Positions 27,331 through 36,075 of a DNA stretch of 56,558 bases are shown piece after piece. The position numbers and the translations under genes were made by a program. The notes below the pieces were generated by a model. It saw nothing but the letters and a program-made list of their open reading frames with translations. It made no database searches and had not been told where the DNA came from. Origin of the DNA: Ignavibacteria bacterium. GTDB taxonomy: Bacteria > Bacteroidota > Ignavibacteria > Kapaibacteriales > UBA2268. The stretch lies in assembly GCA_026417135.1 (NCBI GenBank), contig JAOADV010000014.1, positions 1-56,558 on the forward strand, read 5' to 3'. The first letter of the stretch is position 1. Each line of letters opens with the position of its first letter.

Positions 27331-27939
27331 ATGGCAATCGATAGAAAAAAAATAATAGAACTTATGTCCAAAATTGACGTTTTGCCAGACGAAAATGGTA
27401 TAATCGAAGGTTTTAATGTTTATGTTAACCAGTTACCGACAAGTTTTTGGAATTCATTTGCTGAACGATTAACAAGTAAAGCAGAGAATTTGGAAATTTT
27501 GCATGCAAAGGAATATCTTCTTTACAATGCAGCTCACGAATGTGGATACCACACTGGCTACGGTATTATCACTTCGGATGAATGGAATGCGGTCGTAGCA
27601 CCTATGATTGAAAAAGTCCCCGAAGATATCCTTTTTGGTGCGTTTGCAGTATTTACCGCTTGGGGTTGGGCTGACGCTGAAATAGTTGAATTAGTACCAA
27701 ATGAAAAATTGGTAGTTCGTGCATACAATTATTACGAATCTGATATAGTGAAATATGGTTCATCGAACAAAATGTCGGCATATATGATAGCTGGGGTTAG
27801 TGCTGCATTTATGGATTTAGCATATGGCGGTGAATACGACCCCAAAGGTAAACCCATTGGAACTTTTGAATGTAAGCAGGTAAAAGGTATTGAATGTGGT
27901 GACGCCTACGGAGAATTTATCGTTACAAAAGCCAGATAA
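27331..27939 (+). CDS. V4R-domain-like protein 2
   Basis: 202 residues, related in plan to the preceding protein: EGFNVYVNQLPTSFWNSFAE near the N-terminus echoes its NGFQAVLHCHHY segment. AAHECGYHTGYGI (about 67-79) and the C-terminal GTFECKQVKGIECGDAYGEF resemble the conserved ends of V4R domains. Cysteines C71 and two near the C-terminus are candidates for ligand or metal contact. The central part is rich in Trp and Ala (FTAWGWADAEIVEL). GGAGG at 27321-27325 lies five bases before the ATG and inside the end of the preceding gene. The pair may form a heterodimer. Function unknown. Confidence 0.7.
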   Translation: MAIDRKKIIELMSKIDVLPDENGIIEGFNVYVNQLPTSFWNSFAERLTSKAENLEILHAKEYLLYNAAHECGYHTGYGIITSDEWNAVVAPMIEKVPEDILFGAFAVFTAWGWADAEIVELVPNEKLVVRAYNYYESDIVKYGSSNKMSAYMIAGVSAAFMDLAYGGEYDPKGKPIGTFECKQVKGIECGDAYGEFIVTKAR

Positions 27940-28149
27940 ATTGTAGTTAGAGTTGCATACTCTATTTTCTTCAAGTTCAGTTTAAGAGTTTTTAATTAAT
28001 TTTTATTACTAACATTTTTTAAGAGATTGAATAATATAACTGCTTAAATCTTATCGCTTAGTAGTAGTTACTTTGTGATGCATTTGTGTATAATTTGAAA
28101 AATGTAAAATTTTTGTAATTTTCCTTAGATAATGTAGGGAAGATTATTA

Positions 28150-28431
28150 TTGAAAGTTATACAAATAATAGATATAGAAGATTGTCTAAGTAATGTAAAA
28201 AGTTTTGATTTACTTCTTTCCGATGAAATTACAAAAAACTTCATCTTAAATTTAGGTAAAAAAGGTTATTTACAGTATTACTCCGACTTTCCTAAACCCT
28301 TTTTTAAAATTCGATTGGAAGGAATTTGCGATATTAAAGGCGTCGAAGGGAGTAAAAAATTACGAGTGATTTTTAGAAATCACTCGTATATTCCACTCAA
28401 CTTTGTGATTGAATTAATTAATATTTTTTGA
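28150..28431 (+). CDS. Paralogue of the aminotransferase partner protein
   Basis: 93 residues from a TTG start (MKVIQIIDIEDCLSN). It aligns end to end with the 97-residue protein at 16767-17060: MKV, DC, FDLLLSDEITKNF against CDFLLSGPITKEF, LGKKG against LGKLG, P-x-FKI against PAFKV, and GVEGSKKLRVIF against GAIGKKTIRILL. Unlike that copy it has no aminotransferase next to it; it lies 210 bases after the V4R operon on the same strand. The frame is complete, so it is probably functional, but the non-ATG start and a 12-base perfect hairpin near its 3' end are odd. Not recognised as a named family. Confidence 0.6.
   Translation: MKVIQIIDIEDCLSNVKSFDLLLSDEITKNFILNLGKKGYLQYYSDFPKPFFKIRLEGICDIKGVEGSKKLRVIFRNHSYIPLNFVIELINIF
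28361..28388. repeat. Perfect 12-bp inverted repeat inside a gene
   Basis: TACGAGTGATTT (28361-28372) and AAATCACTCGTA (28377-28388) are exact inverted repeats around TTAG. It lies in the last 25 codons of the gene at 28150-28431. No T-run follows, so it is not a normal terminator. Confidence 0.8.
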
Positions 28432-28570
28432 TTTTATCTTGGGTTGAATTTTATCAAATAGAGAGTTATTTTAATTCCTGCAATTAAAACGAATTGCGGT
28501 GCCCTTCCAGACTTCAACCTTCAATTATTCGATAATCCTTTTACTCCCCAATAATATAATCAGAAATAAT

Positions 28571-30520
28571 TTATCTTGGGGTAACGATTACCACTTGGAC
28601 TGTTCGGGAAAGGTGTCGTCCAGTTGGTATTTCGTTGTCGAATAGCAAGTTTCGTTCTCCAACCCCAAAAGTTTCGATTTTTACATCTTTTCGTTCCCTC
28701 TGAATTATAGCTTTAACTGCTTCGGCGCGTCGTATTGAAAGGTCTAGGTTATAATCGAATTCCCCAATTCTATCGGTATAACCATAAATTTTCACCGTGG
28801 AATTATATTTAATCTCTGGGATAATTAATTTCCTAATGGTTGCTTGGTCCTGTGGCGAGACTTCTGCTTTATCGAAGTCGAAAAGAACCAAACTAAATTT
28901 GGTAACAGTACGGTCGGGTAAATTTTCAGCTTTTTTTCTTGTTTGGGAGTAATACTCTGTTGGAATTGAGCCTACGTCTCGATAAATTTTTCCACCGATT
29001 GTTTCGACTTTTAATCTATAGTCGATTGGGACATTTCTCGGAACAAGTTCATTAGGTTTAATGTGCCAATGTAAAGTTTTAGGTTCGCCAGTGCCAGAAT
29101 ATTGTTTCAAAACATTATCGCCTTGGTATATAGAAATTTCCCAATAACGAATTGAATCGTAAACTTGTGCATATGGCTCGAATTTAATTACCGAAGGTTC
29201 AGCAAGTCGCTGATTTTCGCCTTCAATCAGAAGGGGGTCAAGGATATCGGGGCTAGAACTCGAAAGCTCTGCTCTTCGGTTTTCGGCAACGCCTTCGGGA
29301 ACACGGTCGGTCGATGGTTTGCTTGGATAGTCTACTGTTCGAACATTTAAGCGTTCGGGATTTATTTTCCACGTTTTTACTAAGTAGTCGCGAACGAAAT
29401 CGGCTCGTTGTTTGGCAAGCTGTTTGTTGGCTCTTTCGTTTTTACTTTTGTCCGTTGTTCCAATAATAGTCAATTCTGCATTAGGATATTTTTTCAAACG
29501 CCAGCCAATGATATCTAAAGTTCTCCTATTTACTTCGAGTGCGTCGAAAGGTAAATTCTGTGGTATGAATTCCCCAGCTTCGACGCTACTTAATGTATTT
29601 TGAGTATTGCTCGCTGGAATTGCACTATTTTCTTCGAAGAAAATGTATGGAACGATTGGAAAATACTCTTTGTAGCGTGTGTCTTCGACACGGATGGTTT
29701 TGAACGGAAATTCATTGCCACTTTCATTAAGAGCAACTACTTGACGAAAACCAACTTTTGCATCTAAATCAACTGGCTCTACGATTTTACGCTTTTTCTC
29801 TTCTAATCCGAAGGTCAAACTTGCTCCGAAACGGAGTTGGCTAAAGGAGAAAATTTCGTTAATACTCAGTCCAAAGGCGGAAGAATAAACATTGTCGGAA
29901 AGTTTTGTCACCGGGAACCTAAACGAAAATTCTGGGGAAAGAAAGATGTTATCGGCAATTTCAAAGGTATGTCCGACCCCCACAGCGATTGCAAAACGGG
30001 GATTGACATTGGGAACTTCTCCAGATGCAAGAGTTTGGTTGTTAACAAATTCAGTCGAAAGAATATAGCCGAATTCAATTCCTCCCAGAAAATAAAGGTT
30101 TTTGACCTCGGGTATTAAAGAGTAAAATTTAACAGCAGGCATAATTTCGATATATGAAAAATTGAAATCGACAGCATCTTCGTAAGTTGTGATTGTTTGC
30201 GTTAGTTGATCATAAAAATCATAATTGAAATTCCCAAAGCCATAATTATAAGCTGCCCTCCCAGAAAAGAAAATGTTGTTAGCTATGGGGACGTTAAATA
30301 TTCCTCCAAAAGCAAATCCATTTAGAAACTTGCTGTAAGATTTTTCTGCTTCCAGTGTCCCATGCACATTGAGCCATTTTAAATCGATGCCGAGTATGTT
30401 TGCGCTAAAGCTCCCGAAAAGACCAAAATTTAATGGTGGCAAGTTTTGCTTGTCTGATTGAGAGCGTATTTCGGCTACCAAAAAAAGGACAAGGAAAGTT
30501 AAAGCAATTAACCTTTTCAT
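28571..30520 (-). CDS. Outer-membrane protein with N-terminal barrel and two OmpA-like domains
   Basis: 649 residues with a signal peptide (MKRLIALTFLVLFLVAEIRS). Residues about 25-245 are beta-rich with alternating aromatics (FGFGG, SYIEIMPAVKFYSL, FSQLRFGASLTF) and look like an outer-membrane barrel. Two peptidoglycan-binding OmpA domains follow. The first is near 320-425 (FDALEVNRRTLDIIGWRLKK, ending ENRRAEL). The second is at the C-terminus (VLFDFDKAEVSPQDQATIRK, ending GRHLSRTVQVVIV). It probably anchors the outer membrane to the cell wall. The doubled OmpA part is unusual but occurs in this group. It converges with the small gene at 28150, with 139 bases between holding only an AT-rich hairpin. 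Confidence 0.85.
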   Translation of the reverse strand: MKRLIALTFLVLFLVAEIRSQSDKQNLPPLNFGLFGSFSANILGIDLKWLNVHGTLEAEKSYSKFLNGFAFGGIFNVPIANNIFFSGRAAYNYGFGNFNYDFYDQLTQTITTYEDAVDFNFSYIEIMPAVKFYSLIPEVKNLYFLGGIEFGYILSTEFVNNQTLASGEVPNVNPRFAIAVGVGHTFEIADNIFLSPEFSFRFPVTKLSDNVYSSAFGLSINEIFSFSQLRFGASLTFGLEEKKRKIVEPVDLDAKVGFRQVVALNESGNEFPFKTIRVEDTRYKEYFPIVPYIFFEENSAIPASNTQNTLSSVEAGEFIPQNLPFDALEVNRRTLDIIGWRLKKYPNAELTIIGTTDKSKNERANKQLAKQRADFVRDYLVKTWKINPERLNVRTVDYPSKPSTDRVPEGVAENRRAELSSSSPDILDPLLIEGENQRLAEPSVIKFEPYAQVYDSIRYWEISIYQGDNVLKQYSGTGEPKTLHWHIKPNELVPRNVPIDYRLKVETIGGKIYRDVGSIPTEYYSQTRKKAENLPDRTVTKFSLVLFDFDKAEVSPQDQATIRKLIIPEIKYNSTVKIYGYTDRIGEFDYNLDLSIRRAEAVKAIIQRERKDVKIETFGVGERNLLFDNEIPTGRHLSRTVQVVIVTPR

Positions 30521-30614
30521 AAATTTCCCTTTTGAGTTAAAGAATAAAATTACAATAATAACACAAAAATAGTTAATTTTGCAAATTAAAAAAGTTAATA
30601 TAAGATTTACTAAG

Positions 30615-31289
30615 ATGATATTGAAAGTTTGTTCGAAGATTTCTTTTTTATTGTTATTTACATTAATTGGGAATTATACCTATTCGCAACCATTTAGCTT
30701 TGGCTTTGGATTGGGAATTGCAACACCAAATGATGAAATAAATAATGTTTATAATTCGGATAAAATTAACTTGAACAATAACATTGGGAATGTTATACGC
30801 GATGCAGTAAAGCTTGGATACTATATTGGGACGAATCTTAATTTGCCCCTTTCGAAAGATTTTTCTTTTAGAGCGGGTATTTCATTAAATAGATTCCCAA
30901 AGTCTGAACTTAAAATTTACTTTCCAAATTCTACTTACGACACTGTGATTTTAAAATCCCTTCAAAATATAATACCTATATCGGTGGGGTTCGATTGGTT
31001 TCTTTATCGAAGTTTTGTTAATCCATATTTAACTGGCAATTTGTCTTATTACTACATTCTTCATTCAATCGATATAGTTCGACTAAACCAAGAACTTCCA
31101 ATTTCGACTTCGGAAACAGATAGTCGGTTGGGCGCAGGAATTGGTGCTGGATTGGATTTCGACTTGAAGATATTGACTATCTTTCTCGAAGGTAAGTACT
31201 GGTTCGTTAACTTAATTGGGGGGGAAAGCAACGAACAAAGTAAGAACTTTTTCTCCTTAGGTTTAGGTGTAATTTTTGGTGGTCGTTAG
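30615..31289 (+). CDS. Outer-membrane beta-barrel protein
   Basis: 224 residues from the ATG at 30615, chosen because it starts a signal peptide (ILKVCSKISFLLLFTLIGNY, cleavage near TYSQ). The frame is open upstream from 30579. The mature part has a repeated beta-strand pattern ending in glycine and aromatics: FGFGLGIATPND, GYYIGTNLNLPL, FSFRAGISLNRF, SRLGAGIGAGLDF and finally FFSLGLGVIFGG. This fits an eight-to-ten-strand OMP_b-brl type barrel. It is divergent from the OmpA-like gene, and asnS follows three bases later. Confidence 0.75.
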   Translation: MILKVCSKISFLLLFTLIGNYTYSQPFSFGFGLGIATPNDEINNVYNSDKINLNNNIGNVIRDAVKLGYYIGTNLNLPLSKDFSFRAGISLNRFPKSELKIYFPNSTYDTVILKSLQNIIPISVGFDWFLYRSFVNPYLTGNLSYYYILHSIDIVRLNQELPISTSETDSRLGAGIGAGLDFDLKILTIFLEGKYWFVNLIGGESNEQSKNFFSLGLGVIFGGR

Positions 31290-31292
31290 CTT

Positions 31293-32651
31293 ATGGGGAC
31301 AATCAATTCGCGTTATAAATCATATTGTTACATCGAAAATCTTTCGCAGTTCGTTGGTTCCGAAGTAACTCTGAGAGGCTGGGTTTATCATAAAACTGGA
31401 AAAGGGAAACTCCATTTCATACAACTTCGCGACGGAACTGGGATTGTTCAATGCGTTGTTTTTAAACCCAATGTCTCCGAAGAAGTTTTCGAAAGAGCAA
31501 AATCGCTCACACAAGAAAGTTCTCTTATTTTGAAAGGTTATGTTCGCGAAGACCCGCGCTCGCCTGTTGGTATTGAAATTGATGTAAGCGATTTGCAAGT
31601 AATTCAATTAACAAACGATTATCCCATCACCCCAAAGGAACATGGGGATAGCTTTTTGATGGAACATCGCCATCTTTGGCTACGGTCGTCGAAACAACAC
31701 GCAATCATTCGTGTAAGGTCTGCTGTTATAAAGGCTATCCGAGACTTTTTCGACGGAAATGGTTTTAAGCAAGTTGATTCGCCCATACTAACCCCGAATG
31801 CTTGCGAAGGAACGACGACACTTTTCGAAACAAAATATTTCGACCTTGGTTCTGCCTATCTTTCTCAATCTGGGCAACTTTATGCTGAAGCTTCTGCAAT
31901 GGCACACGGGAAGGTCTATACTTTTGGCCCTACCTTCCGAGCTGAACTTTCGAAAACAAGGAAACATCTTACAGAATTTTGGATGGTCGAGCCAGAAATG
32001 GCTTTTTTCGACCTCGACGACGATATGGACCTTGCAGAAGACCTTGTGGAATATATTGTCCAATATGTGCTTAAACATTGTAAAAAAGAACTCGAAATAC
32101 TTGAACGCGACATAACGAAATTGGAGAAAGTACGAAGGCCATTTTATCGGATGACATATACCGAAGCGGTTGATTGGTTAAATCGCAACAATGTTCCGAT
32201 TATCCGCAAAGTCGATGGAAAGGAAATAGAAGAACCTTTTCCATGGGGCGAAGATTTTGGAGCTGTCCAAGAAGAAGCAATTATGGAACAATTCGATAAG
32301 CCTTGTATTATTCATCGTTATCCAGCAAAAGTGAAAGCTTTCTATATGAAACGCGACCCCCAAAACCCCGAACTTGTTTTAGCCATGGATATGCTTGCCC
32401 CCGAACGCGGAGGTGAAATAATTGGTGGAAGCCAGCGCGAAGATGATTACAATGCACTTTTGGAACGCATTAAGGAAGAGAATTTGCCGCTCGAAGCATT
32501 CCAATGGTATCTCGATTTACGAAAATATGGCTCCGTCCCCCATAGTGGTTTCGGGCTTGGAATAGAAAGAACCGTTAAGTGGATAACTGGGGCAAGGCAT
32601 ATTCGCGAAGTAATTCCTTTTCCAAGAATGATTTACAGAATTTATCCTTAA
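31293..32651 (+). CDS. asnS: Asparaginyl-tRNA synthetase
   Basis: Class II synthetase of 452 residues. The N-terminal OB-fold anticodon-binding domain (about 20-115: EVTLRGWVYHKTGKGKLHFI, QLRDGTGIVQ) is followed by the catalytic core: FDGNGFKQVDSPILTPNACE, YLSQSGQLYAEASAMAHGKV, TFGPTFRAELSKTRKHLTEF and motif 3 GFGLGIERTVKW. It ends MIYRIYP. The C-terminal form and length favour AsnRS over AspRS. It starts three bases after the barrel-protein gene without a Shine-Dalgarno. Confidence 0.94.
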   Translation: MGTINSRYKSYCYIENLSQFVGSEVTLRGWVYHKTGKGKLHFIQLRDGTGIVQCVVFKPNVSEEVFERAKSLTQESSLILKGYVREDPRSPVGIEIDVSDLQVIQLTNDYPITPKEHGDSFLMEHRHLWLRSSKQHAIIRVRSAVIKAIRDFFDGNGFKQVDSPILTPNACEGTTTLFETKYFDLGSAYLSQSGQLYAEASAMAHGKVYTFGPTFRAELSKTRKHLTEFWMVEPEMAFFDLDDDMDLAEDLVEYIVQYVLKHCKKELEILERDITKLEKVRRPFYRMTYTEAVDWLNRNNVPIIRKVDGKEIEEPFPWGEDFGAVQEEAIMEQFDKPCIIHRYPAKVKAFYMKRDPQNPELVLAMDMLAPERGGEIIGGSQREDDYNALLERIKEENLPLEAFQWYLDLRKYGSVPHSGFGLGIERTVKWITGARHIREVIPFPRMIYRIYP

Positions 32652-32706
32652 TTAGGGTAATTTTGAATTAAACATTATGTGGTTGTAATATAGAGTTAGT
32701 AGAAAT

Positions 32707-33033
32707 ATGGGAAAAATAATTCACGTTACAGACCAAAGTTTTAATGAAGAGGTAATCGATTCTAAAATCCCCGTTATTGTCGATTTCTGGGCAACTTGGT
32801 GTGCTCCTTGTCGAATGATTGCTCCAATTCTCGAAGATATCGCAGAAGAATACGATGGCCGCGTAAAAGTATGTAAGTTGGATGTCGATAACAATCCAAC
32901 AACAGCGATTAATTACGGGGTCCGTTCGATACCTACTTTGTTGTATTTCAAGGATGGTAAGCTTATTGCTTCGACAATAGGAGCAGTCGCAAAGTCCAAG
33001 ATTGTAGCACAAGTCGAAAATTTACTGCAATGA
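32707..33033 (+). CDS. trxA: Thioredoxin
   Basis: 108 residues, one thioredoxin fold. Redox site WCAPCR with C32 and C35, the buried aspartate in VIVDFWAT, cis-proline region RSIPTLLYFKDG. It has no signal peptide, so it is cytoplasmic and keeps protein thiols reduced. The stop overlaps the start of the pterin dehydratase gene by four bases, so they are co-translated. Confidence 0.95.
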   Translation: MGKIIHVTDQSFNEEVIDSKIPVIVDFWATWCAPCRMIAPILEDIAEEYDGRVKVCKLDVDNNPTTAINYGVRSIPTLLYFKDGKLIASTIGAVAKSKIVAQVENLLQ

Positions 33034-33329
33034 ACCTTCGCAATCTTTTGACTAATGAAGAAATTGAGATTGAATTGAAAGATGTCCCTCTTTGGAAATG
33101 CGAAGGTAATACTTTAGTTAGGGAAATTGTTGCATCCGATTTTCCTTCGGCAATAGGTTTTGTAAATGCGGTAGCAATTGTTGCTGAATCTATGGACCAT
33201 CATCCCGATATACTTGTTTATGGCTGGAACAAAGTTAGAATAATTACTTCTACTCATAGTGCTGGTGGGCTTACGAAACTCGATTTCGAGCTTGCAAAAA
33301 AAATTGACAACCTTAATTTTTTTAAATAA
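33030..33329 (+). CDS. 4a-hydroxytetrahydrobiopterin dehydratase (PCD/DCoH family)
   Basis: 99 residues, usual length. The active-site motif [16 protein letters not shown] gives the catalytic histidines, and [20 protein letters not shown] supplies the third histidine and closing helix. It recycles 4a-hydroxytetrahydropterin after aromatic amino-acid hydroxylation. No hydroxylase is nearby. Family members also occur beside other genes as folate or molybdopterin-related helpers, so the role is open. It is coupled to thioredoxin by an ATGA overlap, and enolase starts 13 bases later. Confidence 0.9.
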   Translation: MNLRNLLTNEEIEIELKDVPLWKCEGNTLVREIVASDFPSAIGFVNAVAIVAESMDHHPDILVYGWNKVRIITSTHSAGGLTKLDFELAKKIDNLNFFK

Positions 33330-33342
33330 CACAAAATCGTAT

Positions 33343-34641
33343 ATGAAAAATTATCCAACTATTGAAAAGGTTACTGCATTGGAAATTTTAGATTCACGCG
33401 GTAACCCAACAATCGAAGTTGAAGTAGTCCTTTCGAACGGAATAAGAGGACGCGCAGCTGCACCTTCCGGCGCTAGTACCGGAGAAAACGAGGCGGTCGA
33501 ACTAAGGGATAACGAAAACCCAAGGTACTTCGGCCGTGGAGTTTTAAAAGCTGTAAATGTTGTCAACCAAACTTTCAATGAAAAACTTGGTGGCTTGAAT
33601 TCTTTTAATCAATCCGAAATCGATAGGATGCTCGTCGAACTCGATGGGACCCAGAATAAATCGAGACTTGGGGGGAATTCTATCGTTGCAACTTCGATGG
33701 CAATTGCAAGTGCTTCGGCAAACTACTTGAATGTTCCTCTTTTTCGATATATCGGAGGAATTTCTGCAAGAATTTTACCAGTCCCATTAATGAATATTTT
33801 GAATGGCGGTAAACACGCCGACAACAATGTAGATATCCAAGAGTTTATGATTGTCCCTGCTGGGGCAAATAGCTTTGCCGAAGCCTTACGAATGGGAACC
33901 GAAGTTTATCATACTCTTAAGTCTGTTCTTAAGAAAAAAGGATATTCTACCGCTGTTGGAGACGAAGGTGGCTTTGCCCCCTCGTTGAAATCCAACGAAG
34001 AGGCAATCGAAGTTATTCTCGAAGCAATTAATAATACTGAGTATAAAGCTGGAAAGGAAATTTTCTTGGCTCTCGATGTTGCTGCAAGCGAGATGTATGA
34101 AGATGGTAAGTATCGTTTTTTCAAATCAACGCGTGAGCTTTTTTCTTCCGACGAAATGATTAAGTGGTATGCAGAACTAATAAATAAATATCCAATTGTA
34201 TCGATAGAAGACGGTTTAGGCGAACGCGATTGGGAAGCTTGGGTTAATTTAACAAAAGAAATTGGTCGGCGAGTTCAATTGGTTGGGGACGATATTTTTG
34301 TAACAAATATCGACTTTCTTAGGAAAGGGATTGAGCTGGGTGTTGCAAACTCTATTCTGATAAAATTAAATCAAATAGGAACAGTTACCGAAGCTTTACA
34401 AACAATAGAGTTAGCAAGGCAAAATGGATATACAACAATTATATCGCATAGGTCGGGCGAAACAGAAGATACATTTATAGCTGATTTTTCGGTAGGGACA
34501 TCGGCTGGGCAAATAAAAACGGGAGCACCTTGTCGGACCGATAGATTAGCGAAATATAACCAATTACTTCGTATCGAAAAGGAACTTGGGGCAAACGCCT
34601 TTTTTGCTGGACTTAGCCAATACAAAGGATATATTCAATAA
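33343..34641 (+). CDS. eno: Enolase
   Basis: Converts 2-phosphoglycerate to phosphoenolpyruvate. 432 residues from the ATG at 33343; upstream in-frame codons lie inside the previous gene. Motifs are [70 protein letters not shown] (metal-binding D), the catalytic lysine in [13 protein letters not shown] and [15 protein letters not shown]. All catalytic residues expected by eye are present. Confidence 0.97.
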   Translation: MKNYPTIEKVTALEILDSRGNPTIEVEVVLSNGIRGRAAAPSGASTGENEAVELRDNENPRYFGRGVLKAVNVVNQTFNEKLGGLNSFNQSEIDRMLVELDGTQNKSRLGGNSIVATSMAIASASANYLNVPLFRYIGGISARILPVPLMNILNGGKHADNNVDIQEFMIVPAGANSFAEALRMGTEVYHTLKSVLKKKGYSTAVGDEGGFAPSLKSNEEAIEVILEAINNTEYKAGKEIFLALDVAASEMYEDGKYRFFKSTRELFSSDEMIKWYAELINKYPIVSIEDGLGERDWEAWVNLTKEIGRRVQLVGDDIFVTNIDFLRKGIELGVANSILIKLNQIGTVTEALQTIELARQNGYTTIISHRSGETEDTFIADFSVGTSAGQIKTGAPCRTDRLAKYNQLLRIEKELGANAFFAGLSQYKGYIQ

Positions 34642-34673
34642 ATTGATGTTAAACTTAACTGACGAGCGTATTT

Positions 34674-36071
34674 ATGATAGTTTTTGGAACAGATGGCTGG
34701 CGCGGGGAAATTGCCCGCGATTTTACTTTCGATAATCTTCATAGAGTTGTTCTTGCTACTGCAAACTATTTGAAAAGCCTTGCCCGAAATAACCTTTCTG
34801 TTGTAATTGGTTACGACACTCGTTTCCTTTCCAAAGAATTTGCCTACGAAGCTGCAAAAATCTTTGCAGCAAATGGAATAGTTGCACATATAACAAATAC
34901 CTTTGCAACCACACCTATGGTTTCTTTTCATACAAAACAAAAAGGTTCCGATTTAGGTATTGTTATTACTGCATCGCACAACCCACCGATTTACAATGGG
35001 TACAAAATTAAAGGTAGATTCGGAGGACCGGCACCCCCAGAAGAAATTCAAAAAGTTGAAGCCGAGCTACAAAAAATAACACGGGTACCAAAATTGAAGT
35101 TTAAACCGCTCGATGTTTACATAGGGGCTCGGATTATTCGTCCTTTCGATTCGAAAGAACCTTACTTGCGATATATTAAGAAAAAAATAGATATCGATTT
35201 AATACGCTCGAAGAATTTCAAGATTGTTTACGACTCTATGTATGGTGCTTCGATTGGCTTGCTGAAGCTTTTGCTTCCCAATGTCCACGAAATACATTCC
35301 GAATATAATCCATCATTTGGCGACTTGCACCATCCCGAGCCTGTCCCAGAAAACTTGCATACCTTGTTCGATATTATGAAAACGGGTAAATACGATATTG
35401 GGCTTGCAAGCGATGGCGACGCCGACCGACTCGGGGTTGTCGATAGCGAAGGTAATTTTATCGACTCACATCGCGTCTTTATGATTTTGTTGAAATACTT
35501 GTTCGAACAAAAAGGGAAGCGGGGTATTGTTGCTAAGACCGTGGCTTTGACTTCGATGGTCGATAAATATTGCGAGCGAAACAATATTCCATTGATTGAA
35601 ACACCTGTTGGATTCAAACACATTGCAAAATTGATGAGTGAACAAAAAGTTTTGATTGGAGGCGAAGAGTCTGGCGGTCTTGGAACTATTTTGCACATTC
35701 CAGAGCGCGATGGATTTTTCAATGCTCTCTTATTATTAGAAATAATGGCAAAAAGAAAAATGTCGATTAAAGAACTTTCCGATGAACTCGACAAAGAATT
35801 TGGTCCGCATAGATATTGGCGGCGAGATATCCGGGTCGCCGATTCCGAAAAAAGAGCCTTGCTTAAGGCTTGTTCAAAAATGCCAACAAAAATTGGCAAA
35901 TATATTGTAAGAAAAATCGATACTAAAGATGGGTTCAAATTTTATTTCGATGATGCTTGGCTACTTATTCGGCCTTCTGGGACAGAACCGTTAGTTCGAT
36001 TCTACGCAGAAGCAAGTTCAATGAATATTGTCAACGAACTGCTCGAAGGAGCTACCAAACTACTTAAATGA
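34674..36071 (+). CDS. Phosphoglucomutase/phosphomannomutase
   Basis: 465 residues of the alpha-D-phosphohexomutase family. It has the phosphoserine loop TASHNPPIYNGYK (S101), the metal loop DGDADRLGVVD, the sugar-specificity loop GGEESGGL and the phosphate-binding RPSGTEPLVRFYAE. The GEESGG form is common in phosphoglucomutases, whereas GEMSGH is usual in bacterial PMM/PGM, so glucose 1-/6-phosphate is the likely substrate. It stands after enolase in a glycolysis-like cluster and converges on the transporter gene with four bases between stop codons. Confidence 0.9.
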   Translation: MIVFGTDGWRGEIARDFTFDNLHRVVLATANYLKSLARNNLSVVIGYDTRFLSKEFAYEAAKIFAANGIVAHITNTFATTPMVSFHTKQKGSDLGIVITASHNPPIYNGYKIKGRFGGPAPPEEIQKVEAELQKITRVPKLKFKPLDVYIGARIIRPFDSKEPYLRYIKKKIDIDLIRSKNFKIVYDSMYGASIGLLKLLLPNVHEIHSEYNPSFGDLHHPEPVPENLHTLFDIMKTGKYDIGLASDGDADRLGVVDSEGNFIDSHRVFMILLKYLFEQKGKRGIVAKTVALTSMVDKYCERNNIPLIETPVGFKHIAKLMSEQKVLIGGEESGGLGTILHIPERDGFFNALLLLEIMAKRKMSIKELSDELDKEFGPHRYWRRDIRVADSEKRALLKACSKMPTKIGKYIVRKIDTKDGFKFYFDDAWLLIRPSGTEPLVRFYAEASSMNIVNELLEGATKLLK

Positions 36072-36075
36072 ATAA

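Noticed and set aside
28469-28489. AT-only inverted repeat TTTTAATT/AATTAAAA between convergent genes as a terminator
   Set aside because: The stem has no G or C pairs and would be unstable; it could arise by chance in this composition.
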